Shown here piece by piece: positions 1 to 9,148 of a stretch of 64,000 nt of DNA. The notes beneath the pieces were generated by a model. It had not been told where the DNA came from. It did no database searches and saw nothing but the letters and a program-made list of their open reading frames with translations. The stretch lies in NCBI GenBank assembly GCA_036925085.1, contig JAUPFP010000117.1:140001-204000 (forward strand), read 5' to 3'. The translations under genes and the position numbers were made by a program. Each line of letters opens with the position of its first letter. Within the stretch, counting starts at the first letter, position 1. The stretch comes from Brachycybe producta. Its lineage: Eukaryota; Arthropoda; Diplopoda; Playtdesmida; Andrognathidae.

Positions 1-101
1 AAAATAGAATAAGTGGCCTAGCCAACCACTATCAGTCTGGTCAAAAAAGCGAAGTGTAGCCCTGAGTTAATTCTTCTCCCCTGGGAACATGGTTCGTTAC
101 A
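1..101 (+). repeat. 3' end of an LTR, cut by the window edge (LTR3-like)
   Basis: The segment shares the block GTGGCCTAGCCAACCACT and the terminal GGTTCGTTACA with the 3' end of the LTR at 42060-42909, and more distantly with the LTR2 end near 14300-14426. It ends in CA at 101, as LTRs do. The rest of the LTR lies outside the window. Bases 102-366 are AT-rich and show no recognisable feature. Confidence 0.55.
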
Positions 102-366
102 ATATATAAATGAACGTTTTAAGTCTGTTCTTTCTATTTCAGTTATGACGTTCTATTGACATTACATGTACAGATGCACTGCAAAAAAATTACACTTTGT
201 TCAAGTTTCTTTCTTCACTGTTTGGCATGTTGTGTTTCTATTCACAGTATGAAGTAAAGCAGCAGCAATGCAAGATTGATTTCTGCTATTTATGTGCACA
301 TTGCAGGAATAGAAATGAATTAATATAAACAATCTCCATCTACTTGAAACCAGCGATTACATATAC

Positions 367-1074
367 TGTTGTGGTTCATTACACACAACTGTTGTGGTTC
401 GTTACACACAACTGTTGTGGTTATTGCACAACTTTTTATTAATAAATTGAATGTTTGAATAATCTCAACAAAATCTCAAATTAAGTTTTGAATAGTTTTA
501 TTTATTTGCTGCATCAATTTATTTACTTGCATCGATGATGAGGTCCACCACTAGAGCTGCCAGAGGAATTGCCTGAGGTCGAAACCTGCAGAACAACACC
601 TAAGCTGGTCCAAACGACCAAGAGGAACACTGGGGTTCAACGTGACAGTTAGATGACTAGCAAGACAAACTGTCCACATCGATAGGAGCTGCTGAAGGCA
701 CTCCAAATTTGCCCGTAAGCGCTACCTTTGCAAAGAGAAGGCTGGAAGGATATGGAGGGTTACTGACCATTACTGTAGTGGTGAACATGGAGGGTTACTG
801 ACCACTACTGTAGTGGTGAGTGCGGAGGCTTGGGTTATTGACCATTACTGTAGTGGTGAATGTGGATGCTTTACACAATGCTGTATAAAATAATTGGTAC
901 ACATATTGTCAAAAACAATCTAAACAAGATAATCATAACACAGATAAACTATAAGTTACGACATAACGATATTTACACTAAATAATGTGTGTGCGGTTGT
1001 AAACATGCACCGTCATGCACCAAGTTACTGAAAATGATTTTAAAAGAGAAAATGAATAACTGCTGATCACCACA
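367..1074 (-). repeat. 3' LTR of the deleted Gypsy-like element
   Basis: This copy is about 708 bp. It differs from its partner mainly by an extra tandem copy of a 24-bp unit (TGTTGTGGTTCRTTACACAC plus AACT) at its plus-strand left edge, 367-414. Around 740-862 it holds three spaced copies of the palindrome ACCAYTACTGTAGTGGT. Confidence 0.85.
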
Positions 1075-1090
1075 GTACTCCCCCTAAGTG
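1075..1090 (-). promoter_or_regulatory. Polypurine tract for plus-strand DNA priming
   Basis: On the minus strand AGGGGGAGTAC lies directly before the LTR start TGTGGTGATCAG, the usual position of a Gypsy polypurine tract. Confidence 0.7.
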
Positions 1091-1257
1091 TTAACGATAC
1101 CAAGAGAGAGAGAAAAAAATAGAAAAGTTCAATGTCTCTTGAGAAACGCTTCTGCTGCTTTGCTTGTGAACCAAACTCGTCATCCAGAACGGGTTGTGAT
1201 GACTGGAGGTTCTGTAGCAACAGGTGGGCTTGCAGGGACAGGTGGGAGTGGCTGCTA

Positions 1258-2062
1258 ATCTTGAGTTGGTGTGATGAAAGCTCGTTTAAGGCGGTCAATA
1301 GAGATGCAGACTTGGCGACTGTTGATTCTAACCATGAAGAACTTTGGAGACCTTGAAAGAACTTCATATGGTCCGTCGTATGGTGCTTGAAGAGGGTGGC
1401 ACACTGCACTATGTCGAATGAAAACATGTGTGCAGTTGGAAAGTTCCTTGCATATGAAAACTGGACGTGCTCCATGATGCTGGGGTATCTTGGTCGTAAA
1501 TTCCGCATGTGGTTTTGAAGTCGTTTAGCAAAGTCTGATGCATCGATGCTGTTGTCCTCCTGAGAAGTGAAGAATTCACCAGGTGGACATAGTTCTTGAC
1601 CATAGACCAATGTTGCTGATGTTGCATTGAGTTCTTCTTTGAAGGAAGAATGGATACCTAGGAGTACCATAGGTAGCTCTTCAGTCCATTTGGCATTACC
1701 ACGGCACATGATGGCTGCTTTTAGTTGACGATAGAAACGTTCTATGAGGCCATTAGATGCTGGATGGAAAGCTGTAGTACGAATTCGTGTTGTACCAGTT
1801 AAAGTTGTAAGTGCTTTAAAAAGGTACGACTCAAACTGGCGTCCTTGATCTGACGTGATGTAGAGAGGTACACGAAATCTTGCAATCCAACAGTTGAAAA
1901 ATGCTGTTGCAACTGTTTCTGCTGTGATGTCCATGATGGGGACAGCTTCTGGCCATCGTGTAAAACGATCTATCATGGTGAGGCAATAAGCAAATCCAGA
2001 AGGGTCCAATAATGTCTATGTGGACATGCTTGAAGCGTATTTGTGGATGTGGAAATGCTGGA
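1258..2062 (-). pseudogene. Broken integrase fragment of the Gypsy-like element
   Basis: The integrase (rve) core that inserts element DNA is recognisable on the minus strand. The three acidic residues are visible in order: D in [13 protein letters not shown] in [10 protein letters not shown], and E in [10 protein letters not shown]. The frame shifts near 2005, just after a HVHIDI motif. It shifts again near 1430, beyond which the C-terminal barrel region continues in another frame. The open stretch in the core frame (2009 down to 978) therefore reads nonsense after about residue 190. There is no zinc-binding N-terminal domain, RT or gag, and sequence upstream of about 2100 is unrelated. The fragment cannot encode a working integrase. 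Confidence 0.85.
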
Positions 2063-2185
2063 TGATGGATGATGGGGTGGGGCCTAAGCTACTGGCTTTG
2101 ACTTTCATGATTCTCAGGTGATGCTTTCAAAAAAGATTGTGCTCGGATCGGTTGCTTTTTGTGTGTGCCCGTGTTTGTTCAAATG

Positions 2186-2228
2186 TCTGGGTCACCAATG
2201 TTGTTGGCTCAAACATCTGGGTCACCAA
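2186..2228 (-). promoter_or_regulatory. Duplicated primer-binding-site-like sequence
   Basis: Immediately outside the 5' LTR the minus strand reads TTGGTGACCCAGATG (2228 downward). The same TTGGTGACCCAGA recurs 30 nt further in (2198 downward), so the site is duplicated. TGGTGACCC fits the complement of a tRNA-Trp 3' end; the primer identity is inferred. Confidence 0.55.
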
Positions 2229-2908
2229 TGTTGTGGTTCGTTACACACAACTGTTGTGGTTATTGTTCAACTTTTTATTAATAAATTGAATGTTTGAATA
2301 ATCTCAACACAAACACTGCAAATTAAGTTTTGAATAGTTTTATTTATTTACTTGCATCGACCATGAGGTCCACCACTGCCAGAGGAATTGGCTAGGGTCG
2401 AAACCTGCAGAACAACACCTAAGCTGGTCCAAATGACCAAGTGTCTGTTTATGATCCAGAGGAACACTGGGGTTCAATGTGACAGTTAGATGACTAGCAA
2501 GACAAACTGTCCACATCGATAGGAGCCGCTGAAGGCACCCCAAATTTGCCCGTAAGAAAGCTGGTCGTAAAGAGAAGGCTAGAAGGATATGGAGGGTTAC
2601 TCACCATTACTGTAGTGGTGAACATGGAGGGTTACTGACCACTACTGTAGTGGTGAGTGCAGAGGCTTGGGTTATTGACCATTACTGTAGTGGTGAATGT
2701 GGATGCTTTACACAATGATAAACAACCAGAAAACACATATTGTCAAAAACAATCTAAACAAGATAATCATAACACAGTTAAACTGTAAGTTAAGACATAA
2801 CGATATTTACACTAAATAATGTGTGCTCGGTTGTAAACATGCACCGTCATGCACCAAGTTACTGAAAATGATTTTAAAAGAGAAAATGAATAACTGCTGA
2901 TCACCACA
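2229..2908 (-). repeat. 5' LTR of the deleted Gypsy-like element
   Basis: This 680-bp repeat aligns with 367-1074 along its whole length, with scattered substitutions and small indels. It contains the same three ACCAYTACTGTAGTGGT palindromes (about 2600-2695). Open frames inside it have no counterpart of interest and are taken as chance. Confidence 0.85.
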
Positions 2909-2984
2909 ATACATTGAATAATAGCTTGCCAAAGTTTTATAGGAACAAAAATTAAATAACTTAAGTATTCAGCTGTAAGCTGTA

Positions 2985-3231
2985 GTCATATAAGGTGCAC
3001 ATTGCAAACTTAATATACTTTAGATATAACTACTTTAAATATAACTACTTTAAATATGAAAAATAAACATATTGTTGCAACTGTGTATTTTAAAATCTAA
3101 CGTGTCTTCTTTTCTGCAAAGAGCCCTAGGATCGTTTTTCTATTGAGCCTATATGGATCAATAGAAAAACGATGCTAGGGCTCTTTGCAGAACTTTTTCG
3201 AAGTAATTTTGTAATGTTGCCTCTTCATATG
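2985..3231 (+). repeat. FB1 foldback family, right-arm fragment
   Basis: The segment matches the right arm of the FB1 repeat seen complete at 48184-48952: an AAGGTGCACATTGCA block, then GAAAAATAAACATATTG, then AATAGAAAAACGATGCTAG and a terminal CCTCTT. It carries its own inner palindrome (3117-3193) around GATCGTTTTTCTATTGAG. Two shorter hairpins follow at 3238-3340, including AACGAATTGAT...ATCAATTCGTT. Confidence 0.7.
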
Positions 3232-3382
3232 AAAATCTACTTAAGTGACTCGCTGAAATACAGTAGTCTGTTTAACAGTCTATTTAAGCGAGTCTTAAAT
3301 GAAATTAACAACGAATTGATAAATCAATTCGTTAATTTCTTTTAAGAGGCTATCAGCATGAAGAAAATCAATATGATGCTAG

Positions 3383-3726
3383 AGTATTGTTGCACCATGT
3401 GGAGTCGCCACACTGCTAAATTAATTCACTTCACTGAAATGGTCCAGCACAAGGCAGCAAGATTTACTTTCAGGGAAACAATTACACAGAAAGTGTGACA
3501 GGCATTCTTTCTGAACTGGGTTGGGAAAGGCTAGCAGGTTGCCTTCAGTATGAACATTCTAAAAAAATATTAATGAAGTCTTGTCCTAAGCCAACCTCTA
3601 GTACACTGAGGAAGGCTGTTTATACAGGGAGGGGTGACCACTCTAAAAAAATTAGGACAATGGAACTTGCTTCCAGAGGGAACTTTTCATTTTGGAGAGT
3701 TCGTAGATTGTTTTCAGCAATGTAGC
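3383..3726 (+). pseudogene. Non-LTR retrotransposon relic, RT C-terminal end
   Basis: The plus strand encodes fragments typical of the region after the RT domain in CR1/Jockey-like elements: a relic of the CC-W motif, MVQHKAARF, then a SVTGILSELGWERLA block. The same order appears in the copy at 60103-60330 (EYCCSVWNPHS, EMVQHKAARF, DSVTEM). A short RWN/QWN-like remnant lies near 3660. The relic stops where the LTR1 element starts at 3727. No intact frame longer than 76 codons remains. Confidence 0.65.
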
Positions 3727-4402
3727 TGTGAGCTGTTGACATCGACCATTTTGTTTTACCAACCTGTAGATGACATTTTCTGTACGTCGTTCCTTCTCTG
3801 AATCGCACGGTGCCCGCACGGAAAAGATCAGAGCTGCAGAGAGAGTTGGATGGAGACGGATTGTGGTCACCCTTCTGCATGGGGTGAAATCTATGCAGCA
3901 GGGTGTCGGCCATCTTTCTCTCCTCCGGTCGATGCGGATATACATCTTCCCCTTTCGGTACGCCGACAGGAGAAGATGTTGTAGCTGCTTAGGAATCGCA
4001 TAACTCTTGTCCTATGGAGTCTCCGGCCTCTGAAGAGAAGTTGGTTACATTTACAGAAAGACAATGCTGTTTCTTATTATAACTCTTTATTCATCACTTG
4101 TAAGAAACACAGAATACAAAGATGAATATATTAATACTAACGGTACGTCCTCAGGCCCATGATTCGGAATTAGATCACAGAATACAGGCAAAGGACAAGA
4201 ACTGAATACAAAGAGGAACATGGCCCTTTTCTACCTTGGACCTGTGTACACCTGCGAGGTGTAACCAGGTCCAAGTGACCATGGTCCCATGTGTATCAAT
4301 CCGCCGCTTGGGTATGAGTCAGAAGGAGGGAGAGGGATGAGCAAGAGTTGTTTATCCCCCGGGCTATGGTTTTGGCGGGATCACGATTTACAGGGTGTTA
4401 CA
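3727..4402 (-). repeat. LTR1, 3' copy
   Basis: In minus orientation it starts TGTAACACCC and ends AGCTCACA. It aligns along its length with 12932-13586. The TATA box of the other copies is mutated here (plus strand TTTTCTACC at about 4227, against TTTTATACC in the 5' copy). Confidence 0.85.
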
Positions 4403-4540
4403 TACCCTCCAACTTTGCTTGGAGTACGTCCTCGTACTCCAGCCAAGGGTGGAAGGTTTTCAAGTTACGCAGCGGGGAGACATGGGTGGATGAGGACTCA
4501 CCGTGTACAGAGGTAGTTACGGGAAGGCACTGGCACCGAA
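4398..4540 (-). pseudogene. C-terminal end of LTR1 pol (integrase tail)
   Basis: A minus-strand frame ends at a TAA inside the LTR start. Its last residues include THVSPLRNLKTFHPW and YEDVLQAKLEG. This resembles the HVxxLKxYxPW tail found after the integrase core in many Gypsy polyproteins. It directly precedes the polypurine tract, as a pol end should. The rest of the integrase is absent upstream. Assignment rests on position and this short motif. Confidence 0.5.
4403..4418 (-). promoter_or_regulatory. LTR1 polypurine tract
   Basis: The minus strand reads GCAAAGTTGGAGGGTA directly before the LTR start TGTAACACCC. Confidence 0.65.
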
Positions 4541-4648
4541 GTGTCAGCGCCCTTTAAAAATGCAAAGTCTGAAAATACAAAAAAGGCAAACACAATTAAT
4601 ACTCGCTGAGTGGCGAGTCCTTATTGAAATTTAACGAGAAGTGCTTAT

Positions 4649-6010
4649 TTATACAAAGAAGTTACGTATTTTTAATTTTTTATAATTTTTCGGTAATGCC
4701 ACCCGAATGGATGGCAACCACATGAGTACATGTGGCGCACAGCTATCCCTGCTGCGAAGGGTGGGGAGGTTCCTGAGTCCATGAACCGTAGGGGTGACAA
4801 TCCCACCGGAACTGGCCTCATCGGTAGCTGGATGCGGCAGACAGCCATTGACCCTGGTCGTAAAGATGTCCCGATCCCCGATGATCTGGCGGGAGGACCG
4901 CTTATTGTAGAGCATAGTCCAAGCGGCGTCCCACAAGATGGCGATCCGGTAATGCGGATCTGGTTCCGGGATGTAGCGGCGACTGGTGCGGAACGTCTGT
5001 CCGGCTGGCATTCCAAAAACGGAGTTGACGAAAGCCCCCAAAAGGGCCTCCGTGGTTCCATCGATGACATCTCCGGTGAAACTGATAATCTCAACAATCC
5101 GTCTTCGTGGGAAGACGATGGTGATGAGGACACTTGTTAGGCGAGAGAGTCCCACGACATATCGCTCCCGGAGAGGGAGGTTCAGACGAGGGAACCCTTC
5201 CTCCAAAGAAAAGTGGCCTACGTAGAGGGTGTTGGCAGAGCGCACTTCGCGCTGCCAAGTGACCCACCAATTGTTGAGCAGCCTCTCGCCGGAGGTGGCT
5301 GCACGGAATGGTCGATCCAGCGGTAACCGCCCCAGAGTAGCCCTGGCAGGGGGTACAGTGGGCGGTGCGGCTGGTCAGGCTGGTGTTGGAGCCGCAGGTT
5401 CCAGAGAAACTGATGTGCCTGCGATAGGCCTGGCGTGGTGCAAGGCGGACCGGGCCATATTGCGGGCCCGCTGATGGAGTTGTTTCGACACTGATTTCCT
5501 ACTCAACGCCTCCAGTGGCTTGGCACTTCCTGGCAGGCGGCCCAGCGCCTCCATTGGGTCACCTCCCTCTTGCATGACACCTTGCAGAAGGTCTGTGATG
5601 GCCTTCTGCTTTTTAAAGAAGGCGGCACGCTCGGCGGAAGGTGGCGGCATCAAGGGTATGGGCGTAGGTCTTCAAGAAGGGTGGCCTGGAGGTGGCGAAG
5701 GAGGAGAGCGATGCGGGACCCGATTAGGTGGGCCCCGAATCTCGTAGCGACGGTCACGGTCCAGTTGAACGCGGAGATCCTGTTGGTCTTGCCTGGCCCT
5801 TCGGTCGAAGTCTTCACGCGGTGGAAGGCCACGTCCAGAGGAACCATATTGTCCCTGCTGACTTCTTCTGTCGGGGCGAAAGTTGGGAACCACGAGGCGA
5901 AGAACGACGTGGCTGCGGCCGTTGAAAAGAGTCTCGAGAAGAGTGGTGGTCCCTGTAGGCCTGTTGAGGCTCCTTGGGGAGAGCCCCAGTGGAAACCTGA
6001 ACACCAACAA
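4649..6010 (-). pseudogene. Unrecognised GC-rich ORF, C-terminal part, broken
   Basis: I do not recognise this protein. On the minus strand one frame runs from about 6010 to the TAG after 4649, with stops near 5672 and a TGA at 5375-5377. The first part is Arg/Asp/Gln-rich (PREDFDRRARQDQQ). It is followed by a helical stretch (FFKKQKAITDLLQGVMQ), a Pro/Ala linker, and a more globular segment with WWVTWQ, YVGHFSLEEGFPRL and TGDVIDGTTEALLGAF. About 60% GC contrasts with the AT-rich flanks. It lies where RT and integrase should be in an LTR1 element, on the same strand as gag. It could be a captured gene, the gag of another nested element, or an unfamiliar element ORF. Confidence 0.45.
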
Positions 6011-6949
6011 TTCGGGGAACCACCACTATGGAAGATAATGTCGGAGTTGGTGCGGCGACCTCCTTGCGTGGAGGTGTGGCACATCGGGAAGTTGGTGGTG
6101 ACGGTAAAGGTGTATGAGGAGGAGGTAGCGGAGTGATAGACGGCACTGGTGAGTGGTGCCGGAATGGCTCCAGTGGCGTTACAGATGGGGAAGGAGATGT
6201 AGAGAGGCTAGTTGACAGGGTCGCTGGAGAGTTCAAGGGCAGCAGTGATGATGTAGCCGATGACGGAGCTTGGGCGGCCTCTTGGAGTCGGGCCTCGATT
6301 CGCAGGAGCGCCTCCTTCGGGAGTTGCGCCATGCAAGGCAGATCCAGCTTGACGAGGCGGACGCAAACCGCACGGAGGTACGCCAGGTTGTCCTCCCCTT
6401 CCTTCTTGTCTTTTGCTGCCTGACGAAGAGCAGCCTCCCTTTGTAGCTCCAACTGGAGATCTTCGAGAGGGGAAGGCACAGATCCGCCTCCCCCATGCTT
6501 CCCTCTAGCTGCAGCTCCACCTGGGATGGGTTGGCCAGGCGCGAGGCTGTCACGGAATGCCTGGTTAACCCCCCCATGCCATTGTATTAATATCAATGCG
6601 GTCTTCCCACTCCTCCCAGTAGTGCTTTGATGTCGTAACGTCAAAGGGGACGATGCTGCTTGGAACAGCAGGTTTCCCTTCGCGTCCGACATTTGCAGGT
6701 CGCTTGAAGCTTGCTTTTAGGCGCTTCTCCCGGTGCCGGTGAAAATTCTCCGGTTCGGAGGAGTTACGGCTCCTAGCTGTAGTGTTTGGCGACCTCTTGT
6801 TGTGGGTGCACTGGCGGTGCCGCCTTTCGTAGCTGGCAGGTAGATTGAGAGAGGGGTCTAGCGGTCCCCGCCGTTCCACTCTCCGTCTCATCTTCACTAG
6901 AAGAGGCAGACATCATTCTGCCTCCTCTCCATGAGCTTCTACCTGGCAT
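5814..6949 (-). pseudogene. Unrecognised GC-rich ORF, N-terminal and middle part, broken
   Basis: The likely start is the ATG at 6949 (MPGRSSWRGGRMMSASSS), an acidic and Ser-rich beginning. The frame stops near 6773. Plausible coding continues in the frame open at 6897-6565 (basic, ending KHYWEEWEDRIDIN) and then in the frame open at 6692-5814. That last stretch has a helical segment (LQLELQREAALRQAAKDKK, then LPKEALLRIEARLQEAA), followed by a long Pro/Ser/Thr-rich tail. At least two frameshifts break the reading. The layout of coiled coil plus low-complexity linker plus basic region is gag-like in style, but no zinc knuckle or catalytic motif is visible. Function unknown. Confidence 0.4.
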
Positions 6950-8435
6950 GTTCTTAAGAGTTAAACTTTTTCAAAAAGTCCCGCATCTGGTGTTTTACTT
7001 CTAAATAATAACAGAAATCGGTCCCCGATCACTCTGTTATTATTTTAAGAGGTCCAAAAAGGTCTGAAGGTCCGATGCACTGCACGAGAGTTCAAAGGCT
7101 TGAAGGTGGCACGAACGTGGCACTCAAAACGAAAAGAACTGAAGAAGTCCGAAATTAAAACTTGGAACTTGGCACAAAAATAACTTGAAGATTTGAAGAA
7201 TCGAAGGTGAATATAATTGAAGATGAATAAAACGAGAGCTTTCTTGAGAAGAGCAAATCGAATAATGATTGACCAGGTTTGGTCACTTGTATATATTTTT
7301 ATTTAAGTTAGAAAGGCCGGCCCCTTTTAGAATAAGACACCTTACTCTAATTGGTTTCTTAACAACTTTATTTATTGGGTGTGGGGGTTGTCCCACCAAT
7401 ATTAGATGTGAGAGGTGTTGATCTAATTCTTATCGGAGGCAGGTCCTGTTTATTATTTTTGGATAAACAAAAGGACTAAGGAATCTCGCGGGAGAAGGGC
7501 CGTTATTCTATTTTACACCGAGGTGTGAAGTTGCCCATTAACTTTCTCCCCTTCCTTTCCTTAATGTCTTTTGAAAAGGCAATGTAGATGAGTCAGCAAG
7601 GTTACAAATGTACCTTGCTGTTTGTTATTGTTTCTTGGGGTGGTGAGAAGGGAGTTGGTGTCCCAGAAATTCGATTTTAATTGAGAGGGAGACAGGTTCT
7701 TCAATTTTATTATTTAATTGAAGGTGTCCGCTCTCACAAAATCTTCAAAATGTTTTTTTTTCTTCTTCTATACGTTTATGGCCTGCAGTTTTTCGTTGTT
7801 TGTTTTCCTTTGAAGTCTCAGTGTATTGGTCTGGCCCCCAGAGCAATTGTCTCTTTGAAGTTTCTCTGTCTTCCTGCTGTCAACAGCATGGTCAATGACG
7901 TCCACTCATAATAAAGGGGAGCACGGTGTTTTCTTTTGCTGACCCTTTTTTATGGCTTTTGATTTTCTTATTTTTTTTTTAATGTCCTTGACTGGCCTTC
8001 GGCATTTATCTCAGGTGTACCACGTGGTTGACAGTTGTTTGTGAAGGCCACGTGGTTCTGGTCAAGTTATTGTAATGTTTGAAATGGTTGCCAATATGTA
8101 AATATTGGTGGCCATGTTGAAAAGTTTAGAATTATTCGAAAAATTAAAGTTGTGTGAATTTTGTAGAGTTTTAGGAGTTATTTGAGATTGTTTAGACGGG
8201 TTGTTGATGCTGTGGGGTTGTTTATTCGTTGGGGGATTCTTTTTACCCCCTTCCCCATCTCTTGACAACTGTCCTCAGTTGTTCTCTCAAATTCCTCTTT
8301 CTGTTCTATTGTTGTTATTTGATGATTTATAGTGTTTATTTCCATAGTCATGGAATAAACACTACTGAGTTATTATCTTAATTTCGTCACATTTGGTTTC
8401 CTGACAGCGTGGATGGCCGTTGCTATCGTCGTCAC
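6950..8435. other. Noncoding block between unknown ORF and protease
   Basis: No coding signal here. A strong hairpin lies at 7003-7046 (AAATAATAACAGA...TCTGTTATTATTT, with the loop itself containing ATCGG..CCGAT). The minus strand has a TATA-like AAATATATACAAG near 7285-7297. At 8385-8391 the plus strand reads TTTCGTCACA followed by TTTGGTTTCCTGACAGC, which looks like an LTR end plus primer site. I found no second copy that would prove an LTR. Short lines of open frame are not supported as genes. Confidence 0.4.
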
Positions 8436-8929
8436 TTACGGGTGGAGTTTCGAGGTTCCCCCAGAGGTACTGGCAGATTTGCCACGGGCCGTTAAGGAAG
8501 TCTCTCCCAGAGCCCATCCGATGTGTGCTTCAATGCATTTTTGTCGGAGTGTGGACTCGAAGAGGTCGTCCTCCACGTATACTTTGTTTGTTGTCATGGA
8601 CACAGCTAAGTGCAGAGCCCGGCCTAGATATCGGCCTAAAATGGCTTCGTTCCGGCCGGTTATCACCAATAAGTGCCCTCGCACAGCGTGGGGGCCTAGC
8701 TGGACTGTCGCGGCGAGTCGTCCCACCACGGTAATCCTTTGGCCTCCCACACCCTGAATGTTGGGTGGGATTATCACAGGCTCGATTTCGAACTTGTGTT
8801 CCTGTGCGAGTTCAGCGGTGATGACGCTGCCCGTAGCTCCGGTGTCTGCGAGCATCCGTATAACTTTCCCATTGATCGTGACGGCGATGCACGGGTTCTT
8901 GTCGCTGGCATCATAGTCTCCGACTTCCT
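8436..8929 (-). pseudogene. LTR1 pol N-terminus: retropepsin-like aspartic protease
   Basis: The enzyme would cut the element's own polyprotein. The minus-strand frame has the strand typical before the active site (NPCIAVTINGKVIRM), then LADTGATGSV with the catalytic DTGA, and a later ILGRYLGRAL segment matching the ILG motif of retropepsins. The frame is open from just below an in-frame TAG at 8930-8932. Similar-frame coding continues above that stop to about 9025, so the TAG probably broke a longer pol start. The frame stops at 8436 and no RT follows. It lies 220 bp beyond the gag stop, the normal gag-pol order. Confidence 0.75.
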
Positions 8930-9148
8930 AAGGTGAACAGCTGTCTACCAGCTGTTCATACACAGCCCTCATTAGTTTTTGGCAGCAGGAGTGTCCCTTC
9001 GTCAGTAGTTGGGTTCCGGGAGCCATGACGGCTATCGTCTTAATCTCACGGCACCTAAGGACGTCAAGCGTGTCCTGTCAAAACGATCAGCTCGTCCGGG
9101 GTCCACTTATGTGCAGGAGCCCGGTCGAGCACCTTAACTGGTATGTCC

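Larger units (their letters stand above)
367..2908 (-). mobile_element. Deleted Ty3/Gypsy LTR retrotransposon, CsRn1-like
   Basis: Two direct repeats, 367-1074 and 2229-2908, both run from TGTTGTGG to TCACCACA in plus orientation. The 4-bp sequence ATAC flanks both sides (363-366 and 2909-2912), which marks a single insertion. On the minus strand the order is 5' LTR, a primer-binding-like site, a broken integrase, a polypurine tract and the 3' LTR. The interior is only about 1.15 kb, so gag, protease, reverse transcriptase and RNase H have been deleted. The primer site TGGTGACCCAGA resembles the tRNA-Trp complement used by CsRn1-clade elements. The clade is an inference from that site, the 4-bp duplication and the integrase type. 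Confidence 0.85.

Noticed and set aside
5570-6136. Plus-strand open frames of up to 188 codons across 4730-6423
   Set aside because: They are opposite the GC-rich minus-strand ORF, and their composition mirrors it. The minus strand agrees with the direction of gag, protease and pol tail.
7681-7911. A 76-codon plus-strand frame with hydrophobic residues
   Set aside because: T-rich sequence gives Phe/Leu runs by chance. There are no supporting features in a noncoding block.
8385-8410. A plus-strand LTR ending at 8391 with primer site TTTGGTTTCCTGACAGC
   Set aside because: The end looks right, but no matching second LTR or plus-strand body exists and the downstream DNA encodes the protease on the other strand. 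It is kept only as a note in the noncoding block.
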